The notes: generated from the sequence alone by a model not told the origin. DNA of 6,514 bases from an uncultured Porphyromonas sp. (GCF_905372525.1 NZ_CAJPPN010000068.1:1-6514); one strand, 5' to 3'; shown: positions 1-6,030, counted from the first letter of the stretch. Made by a program: numbers and translations.

Positions 1-287
1 AGATGCCTATCCAGCGTCGCCTGCCTAAGTTCGGCTTCAAGAATATCAATCGTGTAGAATACGCTCCAGTCAACCTCTCTACGCTCCAAACGCTCGCAGA
101 GGCTAAGAGCCTAAGCCGTATCACCAAGGCAGACCTCATCGAGGCAGGCCTCATCGGTAAGAATGATCTCGTGAAGATCCTCGGTAACGGCACGCTTAGC
201 CTAAAGCTCGAAGTGGAGGCCAATGCCTTCTCTAAGTCTGCCGAAGCAGCTATCATCGCACAGGGAGGAAGTGCTGTAAAACTCTAG
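1..287 (+). CDS. rplO: 50S ribosomal protein L15, C-terminal part (5' truncated by window)
   Basis: This is the 3' part of the gene for L15, a 23S rRNA-binding protein that joins late in assembly of the large ribosomal subunit. About 95 residues are visible, against roughly 145-150 for a full L15, so the N-terminal basic, glycine-rich arm lies upstream of the window. The first in-frame Met (base 3) is not the start: MPIQRRLPKFGF is the internal L15 motif, and bases 1-2 (AG) fit the Gln codon that normally precedes it. The C-terminal half is typical: DLIEAGLIGKNDLVKILGNG, then the SKSAEAAI...GG ending. It stops with TAG at 285-287, and secY begins 6 nt later, the standard rplO-secY junction of the spc operon. 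The family call is certain; only the missing start is unknown. Confidence 0.97.
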   Translation, partial: MPIQRRLPKFGFKNINRVEYAPVNLSTLQTLAEAKSLSRITKADLIEAGLIGKNDLVKILGNGTLSLKLEVEANAFSKSAEAAIIAQGGSAVKL

Positions 288-293
288 TAGCTT

Positions 294-1634
294 ATGCGCT
301 TTATAGAGACACTGAAAAACATTTGGAAGGTCGAGGAGCTGCGTCAGCGCATCCTCACCACCTTGTTTTTCGTCCTGATCTATCGACTGGGCTCATTCAT
401 CGTGATCCCAGGGATCGACCCCAATGCGCTTGACTCGCTACACAAGCAGACCAGCTCGGGTCTGATGGCACTGATCGATATGTTCTCCGGGGGGGCGTTC
501 TCCAATGCCTCGATCTTCGCTATGGGGATCATGCCCTACATCTCGGCCTCTATCGTGATGCAGCTCGCTGCTATCGCTGTGCCTTCGATCCAGAAGCTCC
601 AGCAGGAGGGTGAGAGTGGCCGCCGCAAGATCGACCAGTGGACACGCTACCTGACCGTACTACTCCTGCTGGTACAGGGCTCTGCCTATCTGGTGAACCT
701 CAATCAGCAGCTGGCTCAGGTGGGCTCCTCGCTCCCTAGTGGCTTCTGGTTTGACGTCTATGCGATCGTCGTGATGGCGGCTGGGAGCATGTTCGTCCTC
801 TGGCTCGGTGAACGTATCACAGACAAGGGCCTCGGCAACGGCGTCTCGCTGATCATCATGATCGGTATCATCGCTCGCCTCCCTGTCGCTCTGACGGCAG
901 AGTGGGGGACGCGCGTCTCAGGCGGTGCCGGGGGACTCGTGTGGCTCCTCTTCGAGCTAGTCTTCCTGCTCGCAGTCATGGCCGGAGCGATCCTGCTGGT
1001 ACAGGGTACTCGCCGTGTGCCGGTACAGTATGCCAAGCGTGTCGTCGGCAACAAGCAGTACGGAGGTGCTCGTCAGTACATCCCCCTCAAGGTCAATGCT
1101 GCTAACGTGATGCCGATCATCTTTGCCCAGACGATCATGATGGTGCCTATCTCCATCCTGAGCTGGGTACAGGGGGATAATGCCGGTGGCTTCGTGCGTG
1201 CCTTCTCAGACAACACGGGCGTCTGGTACAACCTCGTCTTCGGTATCCTCATCCTGCTCTTCACCTACTTCTACACCGCGATCACGATCAACCCAACGCA
1301 GATGGCCAACGATCTGAAGCGTAACAATGGGTTCATCCCAGGTGTGAAGCCCGGTAAGGCAACGAAGGACTACCTAGATACGATCATGGACCGCATCACA
1401 CTGCCTGGTGCCTTCTTCCTAGCGATCGTGGCTATCATGCCCGCCTTCGCTCGTATCATCGGTATATCAGGAGAGTTTGCTCAATTCTTCGGCGGTACGT
1501 CACTCTTGATCCTCGTTGGGGTCGTACTCGATACCCTCCAGCAGATCGAGAGCCACCTACTCATGCGCCACTACGATGGTCTGCTGAAGAGTGGCCGCAT
1601 CAAGGGACGTACAGGCTCTGTAGCTGCTTACTAA
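294..1634 (+). CDS. secY: Sec translocon channel subunit SecY
   Basis: SecY (446 aa, usual family size) is the protein-conducting pore of the inner-membrane SecYEG translocon, which exports unfolded proteins with SecA and inserts membrane proteins delivered by ribosomes. Ten hydrophobic segments are visible, at roughly residues 19-36, 73-95, 117-135, 152-172, 183-203, 214-237, 271-291, 311-332, 371-390 and 398-415. The plug/TM2 signature is present (FSGGAFSNASIFAMGIMPYI, residues 64-83). So are the cytoplasmic loop GTRRVPVQYAKR (238-249) and the loop with GFIPGVKPG (346-354), which in the family contact SecA or the ribosome. The ATG at 294 gives the expected short amphipathic N-terminus (FIETLKNIWKVEELR). 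There is no Shine-Dalgarno; the gene follows rplO by 6 nt, so coupled translation is likely. The stop is followed after 1 nt by map. A run of seven G (489-495) lies in the plug region but does not break the frame. Confidence 0.98.
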   Translation: MRFIETLKNIWKVEELRQRILTTLFFVLIYRLGSFIVIPGIDPNALDSLHKQTSSGLMALIDMFSGGAFSNASIFAMGIMPYISASIVMQLAAIAVPSIQKLQQEGESGRRKIDQWTRYLTVLLLLVQGSAYLVNLNQQLAQVGSSLPSGFWFDVYAIVVMAAGSMFVLWLGERITDKGLGNGVSLIIMIGIIARLPVALTAEWGTRVSGGAGGLVWLLFELVFLLAVMAGAILLVQGTRRVPVQYAKRVVGNKQYGGARQYIPLKVNAANVMPIIFAQTIMMVPISILSWVQGDNAGGFVRAFSDNTGVWYNLVFGILILLFTYFYTAITINPTQMANDLKRNNGFIPGVKPGKATKDYLDTIMDRITLPGAFFLAIVAIMPAFARIIGISGEFAQFFGGTSLLILVGVVLDTLQQIESHLLMRHYDGLLKSGRIKGRTGSVAAY

Positions 1635-1635
1635 G

Positions 1636-2424
1636 ATGATCTATCTGAAGACAGACGAAGAAATCGAACTCATGCGTGCGGCCAACCAGCTGGTCGGCCG
1701 TACCCTCGCCGAGGTCGCTAAGATCATAGCTCCCGGGGTCTCGACCCTAGAGCTAGATAAGCGTGCCGAGGAGTTCATCCGTGACAACGGTGCCACTCCC
1801 GCCTTCCTCGGCTACAATGGCTTCCCTGGGAGCCTGTGCACCTCGGTCAATGACCACGTGGTGCACGGCATCCCCTCCTCCAAGGTCGTCCTACGCGAGG
1901 GCGACATCGTCTCCGTAGACTGCGGGACGAAGCTCGCTGGCTTCACCGGCGACTCGGCTTATACCTTCGCCGTCGGCGAGGTATCCCCCGAGGTACTCGC
2001 CCTCCTTCGCACGACGAAGGAGTCTCTCTATATAGGTATAGAGCAGGCGGTCGCAGGCAAGCGAGTGGGTGATATTAGCTCGGCTGTGCAGCGGTACTGC
2101 GAGGCGCGTGGCTACCATATCGTCCGAGAGCTAGAGGGACATGGGATAGGCAAGAACATGCATGAGGAGCCCGGTGTGCCGAACTACGGACGCCGTGGTA
2201 CAGGAGCAGAGCTCCGATCAGGGATGTGCATCTGCATCGAGCCCATGGTGAACATGGGATCGAAGAATGTCATCTTTGACAGGAACGACGGGTGGACTGT
2301 CCGCACAAAGACAGGTAAGCCCTCGGCTCACTTCGAGCATTGCATCGCTATCCGCGAGGGCAAGGCCGATATCCTCTCTTCGTTTGACTTCATCAAGGAA
2401 GTCTTAGTGGACAGAGAGTTTTAA
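1636..2424 (+). CDS. map: Type I methionine aminopeptidase
   Basis: This cytosolic metalloenzyme removes the initiator Met from nascent proteins when the second residue is small. It is 262 aa, the usual length for the short type I enzymes, with no N-terminal zinc-finger extension. The pita-bread-fold metal ligands are all present: D95 (SVDCG), D106 (FTGDSA), H169 (EGHGIG), E202 (CIEPMVN) and E234 (HFEHCIAI). The catalytic or substrate-contacting histidines H77 (VVHGIP) and H176 (NMHEEP) are also present, so it should be active. The ATG at 1636 lies 1 nt after the secY stop, so translation is probably coupled to secY. Placing map between secY and infA is common in Bacteroidota; in Firmicutes adk usually sits between secY and map, and here it is absent. 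Confidence 0.97.
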   Translation: MIYLKTDEEIELMRAANQLVGRTLAEVAKIIAPGVSTLELDKRAEEFIRDNGATPAFLGYNGFPGSLCTSVNDHVVHGIPSSKVVLREGDIVSVDCGTKLAGFTGDSAYTFAVGEVSPEVLALLRTTKESLYIGIEQAVAGKRVGDISSAVQRYCEARGYHIVRELEGHGIGKNMHEEPGVPNYGRRGTGAELRSGMCICIEPMVNMGSKNVIFDRNDGWTVRTKTGKPSAHFEHCIAIREGKADILSSFDFIKEVLVDREF

Positions 2425-2440
2425 GTTCGTAATAACTAAT

Positions 2441-2659
2441 ATGCCGAAGCAAGCAGCTATAGAACTAGACGGGGTCATCCTCGAGGCGCTCTCGAACGCG
2501 ATGTTCAAGGTCGAGCTAGAGAATGGTCACGTCATCACCGCCCACATCTCTGGGAAGATGCGTATGCACTACATCAAGATCCTCCCAGGGGACAAGGTCA
2601 AGGTGGAGATGTCTCCCTACGACCTGACCAAGGGGCGTATATCCTTCAGATATAAATAA
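2441..2659 (+). CDS. infA: Translation initiation factor IF-1
   Basis: IF-1 is a small single-domain OB-fold (S1-like) protein. It binds the ribosomal A site on the 30S subunit and works with IF-2 and IF-3 during initiation. At 72 aa the length matches the family exactly. The conserved core is plain: MFKVELENGHVITAHISGK (about residues 21-39), then ILPGDKVKVEMSPYDLTKGR, ending in the basic FRYK. The ATG at 2441 gives the standard N-terminus (MPKQAAIELDG). Its 16-nt leader is A/T-rich (TAATAACTAAT just before the ATG) and has no Shine-Dalgarno. It lies between map and rpmJ, as in most Bacteroidota and Firmicutes spc operons. Confidence 0.98.
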   Translation: MPKQAAIELDGVILEALSNAMFKVELENGHVITAHISGKMRMHYIKILPGDKVKVEMSPYDLTKGRISFRYK

Positions 2660-2671
2660 CCCTACATAGAT

Positions 2672-2788
2672 ATGAAAGTAAGAGCATCACTCAAGAAGCG
2701 CACCGCCGACTGCAAGATCGTTCGTCGCAAGGGGCGTCTGTACGTAATCAACAAGAAGAACCCCAAGTTCAAGCAACGCCAGGGGTAG
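2672..2788 (+). CDS. rpmJ: 50S ribosomal protein L36, zinc-free (C-minus) type
   Basis: This 38-codon gene encodes L36, the smallest large-subunit protein, which packs against 23S rRNA. It starts MKVRASLKKRTADCKIVRR and ends NPKFKQRQG, both diagnostic of L36, and 38 aa is a normal family length. The classic zinc ribbon uses Cys11, Cys14, Cys27 and His33. Here those positions are Thr11, Cys14, Asn27 and Phe33, so only one ligand remains and zinc should not be bound. This is the C-minus form, widespread in Bacteroidota, and does not indicate decay. It begins 12 nt after infA and is followed by a 39-nt A/T-rich spacer before rpsM. The order infA-rpmJ-rpsM is the usual spc/alpha junction. Confidence 0.96.
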   Translation: MKVRASLKKRTADCKIVRRKGRLYVINKKNPKFKQRQG

Positions 2789-2827
2789 TCTCTAACCATC
2801 GGACTATATTAAACGAACAAGATAAGT

Positions 2828-3208
2828 ATGGCTATCAGAATTGTTGGCGTTGACTTGCCACAAAACAAACGAGGAGAAATTGCCTTGACTTACATCTTCG
2901 GGATCGGCCGTAGCAGCGCTACGAAGATCCTAGATAAGGCTGGGGTCGATCGCAATATCAAGGTCAAGGACTGGACCGACGATCAGGCTGCCGCTATCCG
3001 TGAGGTCATCGGCGCTGAGTACAAGGTCGAGGGGGATCTTCGCTCCGAAGTCCAGCTGAACATCAAGCGACTGATGGACATCGGTTGCTACCGTGGTGTC
3101 CGCCACCGTATCGGTCTGCCCCTACGTGGCCAGAGCACGAAGAACAACGCTCGTACACGCAAGGGTAAGAAGAAGACTGTCGCAAATAAGAAGAAGGCTA
3201 GTAAGTAA
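2828..3208 (+). CDS. rpsM: 30S ribosomal protein S13
   Basis: S13 lies in the head of the small subunit, where it contacts P-site tRNA and forms intersubunit bridges with the large subunit. It is 126 aa, a normal length. The N-terminal part (MAIRIVGVDLPQNKRGEIAL, YIFGIGRSSA at 22-31) and the helical domain lead to the signature around residues 85-112 (IGCYRGVRHRIGLPLRGQST then NNARTRKG). A lysine-rich tail follows that in the family reaches toward the P site. The ATG at 2828 is preceded by an A-rich leader (AAACGAACAAGATAAGT) and not by a Shine-Dalgarno. The first ~20 codons favour A/T-ending codons, unlike the C-ending codons that dominate afterwards. This is the first gene of the alpha-operon block. 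Confidence 0.98.
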   Translation: MAIRIVGVDLPQNKRGEIALTYIFGIGRSSATKILDKAGVDRNIKVKDWTDDQAAAIREVIGAEYKVEGDLRSEVQLNIKRLMDIGCYRGVRHRIGLPLRGQSTKNNARTRKGKKKTVANKKKASK

Positions 3209-3219
3209 TAGACGTTGAT

Positions 3220-3606
3220 ATGGCAAAGAAAGTAGTAGCAAAGAAGAAGGTCGTCAAGATCGACGCTGTGGGTCAGGCTCACATCCATTCTTCTTTCAAT
3301 AACATCATCATCTCCCTGACCAACAACGACGGTCAGGTCATCAGCTGGTCTTCGGCCGGTAAGATGGGCTTCCGTAGCTCCAAGAAGAATACCCCCTATG
3401 CCGCCCAGATGGCTGCGCAGGACTGCGCTAAGGTCGCTTACGACCTCGGCCTGCGTAAGGTGAAGGTCTTCGTCAAGGGTCCAGGCAACGGACGTGAGTC
3501 TGCTATCCGTACCCTCCATGGTGCAGGGATCGAGGTCACCGAGATCGTAGACGTGACCCCAATGCCACACAATGGTTGCCGTCCTCCTAAGCGTCGTCGT
3601 GTCTAA
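3220..3606 (+). CDS. rpsK: 30S ribosomal protein S11
   Basis: S11 sits on the platform of the 30S subunit, near the 3' domain of 16S rRNA and the mRNA exit region. It is 128 aa, the usual family size. Typical elements in order: a basic N-terminus (MAKKVVAKKKVVK), AHIHSSFNNIIISLTN (20-35), ISWSSAGKMGFRSSKKNTPY (41-60), VKVFVKGPGNGRESAIR (81-97), and the C-terminus DVTPMPHNGCRPPKRRRV (111-128). That tail keeps the Asn-Gly pair (118-119) matching the position where E. coli S11 carries isoaspartate. It starts 11 nt after rpsM. The next gene, rpsD, is separated by an unusually long spacer, so a transcript boundary or control point may follow S11. Confidence 0.98.
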   Translation: MAKKVVAKKKVVKIDAVGQAHIHSSFNNIIISLTNNDGQVISWSSAGKMGFRSSKKNTPYAAQMAAQDCAKVAYDLGLRKVKVFVKGPGNGRESAIRTLHGAGIEVTEIVDVTPMPHNGCRPPKRRRV

Positions 3607-3666
3607 TCCTCGTCAGTCGCTTTAGATAACAGAGTAGTTTCATACAGATAGCAGTACATCGCAGAG

Positions 3667-3717
3667 GCTCTACCGCTCTCGTCTCCTACCTGGCTAGGAG
3701 CTAATGGACGCTAGAGC
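3667..3717 (+). promoter_or_regulatory. Candidate structured RNA element (nested stem-loop) after rpsK
   Basis: An outer stem pairs GCTCTA (3667-3672) with TAGAGC (3712-3717). It continues past one C-C mismatch by two G-C pairs (3674-3675 with 3709-3710). An inner perfect 6-bp hairpin pairs CTCCTA (3683-3688) with TAGGAG (3695-3700) around a 6-nt loop. The two stems coaxially nested with asymmetric internal loops look more like an RNA fold than a terminator, and no U-run follows. An r-protein autoregulatory site is one possibility. The structure was read by eye, with no energy calculation or alignment. Confidence 0.35.
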
Positions 3718-3826
3718 ATGACAGAGAAGTAGCAGAATAGGTCAGGATCCCCTAGGAGGGACGATGGGTGAATAGATTGGCTATACTTTCATTATCTATC
3801 CTCTCCTCATAACCGGTCGCGGCTGC

Positions 3827-3870
3827 ACTCCGCCCTCCTACCCTCACCTCCTGCCACACTCCCATCCCCC
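3827..3870 (+). promoter_or_regulatory. C-rich, G-poor tract upstream of rpsD (rut-like)
   Basis: In these 44 nt I count 28 C and only 2 G, in a pyrimidine-rich run with many TC/CC/AC steps. Such C-over-G, weakly structured RNA is the known preference of Rho loading sites. It lies in untranslated transcript between two genes, where Rho could act. This is a compositional reading only; function is inferred. Confidence 0.3.
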
Positions 3871-3884
3871 GATTCGTCGGGAGG
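3866..3884 (+). promoter_or_regulatory. Small UUCG-loop hairpin 26 nt before rpsD
   Basis: CCCGA (3868-3872) and TCGGG (3877-3881) form a perfect 5-bp stem closed by the tetraloop TTCG (3873-3876). Two more C-G pairs (3866-3867 with 3883-3884) form if A3882 is bulged. No U-tract follows, so it is not an intrinsic terminator. It could be the last helix of a leader RNA or a boundary that keeps the rpsD start region unpaired. Confidence 0.35.
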
Positions 3885-3910
3885 CTCGTACTGCCCAACA
3901 ATAGAAGACA

Positions 3911-4516
3911 ATGGCAAGATATACAGGCCCAAAATCAAAGATCGCCCGTAAGCTCGGTGCACCTATCTTCGGTGCGGATAAGGTTCTCTCCAAGAAGAAC
4001 TATCCTCCAGGTCAGCACGGGAACAGCCGCCGTCGCAAGACGAGCGAATACGGCATCCAGCTCAAGGAAAAGCAGAAGGCTAAGTACACCTATGGGGTGC
4101 TCGAACGTCAGTTCCGCAACCTCTTCGAAAAGGCGCAGCGCACCAAGGGGGTGACTGGTGAAGTCCTCCTTCAGCTCCTTGAGAGCCGCCTCGACAACGT
4201 CGTCTACCGCCTCGGCATCGCGAAGACTCGCGCAGCTGCTCGTCAGCTCGTCTCGCACCGCCACATCACCGTGGACGGTCAGGTAGTCAATATCCCCTCC
4301 TATACCCTCAAGCCCGGTCAGGTCGTCGGGGTACGTGAGAAGGCGAAGAGCTTAGAGGTCATCACCGACTCTCTAGCTGGTCGTAGCCACAGCAGCTACA
4401 GCTGGCTCGAGTGGAATCAGGCTTCCCTCTCGGGTAAGTTCCTCAGTGCCCCCGCTCGTGAGGACATCCCCGAGGACATCAAGGAGCAGCTGATCGTCGA
4501 ACTATACTCTAAGTAA
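3911..4516 (+). CDS. rpsD: 30S ribosomal protein S4
   Basis: S4 is a primary 16S rRNA-binding protein that nucleates assembly of the 30S body, lines the mRNA entry channel and affects decoding accuracy. It is 201 aa, normal for the family. The N-terminal domain (MARYTGPKSKIARKLGAPIF) leads to the S4 RNA-binding domain at about 90-155, with the signature LESRLDNVVYRLG, TRAAARQLVSHRHI and VDGQVVNIPS. The C-terminus (PEDIKEQLIVELYSK) is typical. The protein has no cysteine, so it is the zinc-free form without the N-terminal zinc knuckle. The ATG at 3911 follows an A-rich leader (CAATAGAAGACA), with no Shine-Dalgarno. In E. coli S4 represses the alpha operon through a pseudoknot before rpsM; the long spacer here lies directly before rpsD instead. 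Confidence 0.98.
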   Translation: MARYTGPKSKIARKLGAPIFGADKVLSKKNYPPGQHGNSRRRKTSEYGIQLKEKQKAKYTYGVLERQFRNLFEKAQRTKGVTGEVLLQLLESRLDNVVYRLGIAKTRAAARQLVSHRHITVDGQVVNIPSYTLKPGQVVGVREKAKSLEVITDSLAGRSHSSYSWLEWNQASLSGKFLSAPAREDIPEDIKEQLIVELYSK

Positions 4517-4538
4517 TAATCCCTAGTATCTCACTCAC

Positions 4539-5549
4539 ATGGCAATATTAGCATTTCAGAAGCCCGAAAACGTCCTCATGATGGATGCGACGGACTCATT
4601 CGCTAAGTTTGAGTTTCGTCCCCTCGAGCCGGGCTATGGTACCACTGTCGGTAATGCCCTGCGTCGTATACTCCTTTCTTCACTCGAAGGCTTTGCCATC
4701 TCGACCATCAAGATCGAAGGTGTCAATCATGAATTTGCTACTATTCCGGGTGTCTTGGAGGATGTTACTAACATCATTCTCAACCTCAAGCAGGTCCGCT
4801 TCCGTCCCCTCTCCGAGGAGGCTATTGGCGAGACCATCAGCCTGACGATCTCTGGCAAGAAGGAGTTCGTCGCTGGTGACCTCGACGGACGGCTCTCCTC
4901 CTTCCAGGTGCTCAACCCTGAGCTCGTCATCTGCCACCTCGATGAAGCCTTCTCGCTGACCATCGAGCTCGAGATCAACAAGGGACGTGGATACGTCCCC
5001 GCTGACGAGAAGACCGTAGATACAGCCAAGGCCAATGAGCTACAGACCATCGCCATCGACTCTATCTACACCCCTATCCGCAACGTCAAGTACTGGGCTG
5101 AGAACTTCCGTGTCGAGCAGAAGACCGACTACGAGAAGCTCGTCCTAGAGATCACCACCGATGGTAGCATCCATCCTCAGCGTGCTCTCAAGGAAGCGGC
5201 TGAAATCCTCATCGAGCACTTCAGCCTCTTCGTACAAGACCCTGTCGAGGTAGAGGAGACCGTCGAGGAAGCCTTCTTCCCCGAGGAGGTCGATAGCGAG
5301 GAAGAGCTGAACCGGGTACGCGAGCTCCTCTCTCAGGAGCTCACCGAGCTGGATCTCTCTGTACGTGCGCTCAACTGCCTACGTGCTGGCGAGATTCATA
5401 CCCTAGCGGACCTCGTGGTGATGGATCGGGACTCCCTCTCTAAGCTTCGCAACTTCGGGAAGAAGTCCATGGATGAGCTCAACGAGCTCATGGAGCGTCT
5501 GCACCTAGACTTTGGGATGGATGTGAGCAAGTACAATTTAAATGACTAA
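4539..5549 (+). CDS. rpoA: DNA-directed RNA polymerase subunit alpha
   Basis: The alpha subunit dimerises to nucleate assembly of RNA polymerase; its C-terminal domain touches UP-element DNA and activators. It is 336 aa, slightly longer than the E. coli protein. The N-terminal domain (about 1-233) carries the dimerisation and beta-contact signature FRPLEPGYGTTVGNALRRIL (26-45) followed by LSSLEG. A markedly acidic linker follows (about 234-260, rich in Glu and Asp). The C-terminal domain (about 265-327) has VRALNCLRAGEIHTLADL and NFGKKSMDEL. R276, N279 and C280 match E. coli R265, N268 and C269, so DNA contact should be retained. The gene starts 22 nt after rpsD in an A/T-rich context and is followed 7 nt later by rplQ. 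Confidence 0.98.
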   Translation: MAILAFQKPENVLMMDATDSFAKFEFRPLEPGYGTTVGNALRRILLSSLEGFAISTIKIEGVNHEFATIPGVLEDVTNIILNLKQVRFRPLSEEAIGETISLTISGKKEFVAGDLDGRLSSFQVLNPELVICHLDEAFSLTIELEINKGRGYVPADEKTVDTAKANELQTIAIDSIYTPIRNVKYWAENFRVEQKTDYEKLVLEITTDGSIHPQRALKEAAEILIEHFSLFVQDPVEVEETVEEAFFPEEVDSEEELNRVRELLSQELTELDLSVRALNCLRAGEIHTLADLVVMDRDSLSKLRNFGKKSMDELNELMERLHLDFGMDVSKYNLND

Positions 5550-5556
5550 CTAGAAG

Positions 5557-6030
5557 ATGAGACATAATAAGAAATTTAACCACCTAGGTCGCAAGAAGGC
5601 GCACCGTGAGGCCATGCTCTCCAATATGGCTGCCTCGCTGATCCTTCACAAGCGTATCTTCACCACTGTGGCCAAGGCTAAGGCACTGCGCGTATACGTA
5701 GAGCCCCTGCTGACCCGTGCTAAGGACGACTCGACCCACTCGCGCCGTATCGTCTTCGCTGAGCTACAGAACAAGTACGCCCTCAAGGAGCTCTTCGGCC
5801 CAGTAGCTGCTAAGATCGCTGACCGCCCAGGCGGATACACCCGCATCCTCAAGACGGGATACCGCCTCGGGGACAACGCTGCCGTCTGCTTCATCGAGCT
5901 CGTAGACTACAACGAAGGTATGCTCAAGGACAAGGCTGAGAAGAAGGCTGCTCCTAAGACCCGTCGTTCGCGTCGCTCTACGAAGCCTGCTGTTGAGGCT
6001 GCTGCCCCCGCTGCTGAGAGCGCTGAGTAA
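5557..6030 (+). CDS. rplQ: 50S ribosomal protein L17 with C-terminal Lys/Ala-rich tail
   Basis: L17 binds 23S rRNA near the polypeptide exit tunnel. It is 157 aa, against about 120-127 in E. coli and B. subtilis. Residues 1-119 are the conserved core: MRHNKKFNHLGRKKAHREAM, then LILHKRIFTTVAKAKALR, ending with ILKTGYRLGDNAA and CFIELVDYN. Residues 120-157 form a low-complexity extension, first Lys/Arg-rich (KAEKKAAPKTRRSRRSTK) and then Ala/Glu-rich, probably disordered. Similar tails are common in Bacteroidota L17, so this is not a fusion. It starts 7 nt after rpoA with no Shine-Dalgarno. It is the last gene of the operon; a strong intrinsic terminator begins 55 nt after its stop. Confidence 0.97.
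   Translation: MRHNKKFNHLGRKKAHREAMLSNMAASLILHKRIFTTVAKAKALRVYVEPLLTRAKDDSTHSRRIVFAELQNKYALKELFGPVAAKIADRPGGYTRILKTGYRLGDNAAVCFIELVDYNEGMLKDKAEKKAAPKTRRSRRSTKPAVEAAAPAAESAE

Larger units (their letters stand above)
3607..3910. other. Long 304-nt non-coding spacer between rpsK and rpsD
   Basis: Every other spacer within this gene run is 1-39 nt; this one is 304 nt. Only trivial ORFs occur (for example a five-codon ATG ORF at 3704), so I read it as non-coding. Its 5' half is mixed in composition and holds a nested stem-loop (3667-3717). Its 3' half becomes strongly C-rich and G-poor (3827-3870), then a small UUCG-loop hairpin (3866-3884), then an A-rich stretch leading into the rpsD ATG. I see no convincing Bacteroidota-type promoter (TTTG ... 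TAnnTTTG) and no U-tract terminator. A leader RNA controlling rpsD-rpoA-rplQ, a processing site or a weak promoter are all possible. Confidence 0.8.

Noticed and set aside
3..5. ATG at base 3 as the start of the first gene
   Set aside because: The peptide from here begins in the middle of L15 (QRRLPK motif); the real start is upstream of the window.
489..495. G7 homopolymer in secY as a phase-variation switch
   Set aside because: It encodes the conserved Ser-Gly-Gly-Ala of the SecY plug region. SecY is essential, so on/off switching is implausible; the frame is intact.
2026..2043. 7-bp perfect inverted repeat CTCTATA-TAGG-TATAGAG inside map
   Set aside because: It lies inside conserved coding sequence (Ser-Leu-Tyr-Ile-Gly-Ile-Glu), has no U-tract, and is short enough to be chance.
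3088..3570. Minus-strand open frame of 160 codons over rpsM/rpsK
   Set aside because: It is fully antisense to two certain ribosomal protein genes and straddles their junction. The product resembles no family; it is a by-product of the codon bias of the real genes.
3776..3793. Possible Bacteroidota promoter (ATTGG ... TATACTTTCA) inside the rpsK-rpsD spacer
   Set aside because: The -7 candidate matches TAnnTTTG only in part, and no TTTG lies at the expected ~20-nt distance upstream. Not strong enough to call without transcript 5'-end data.
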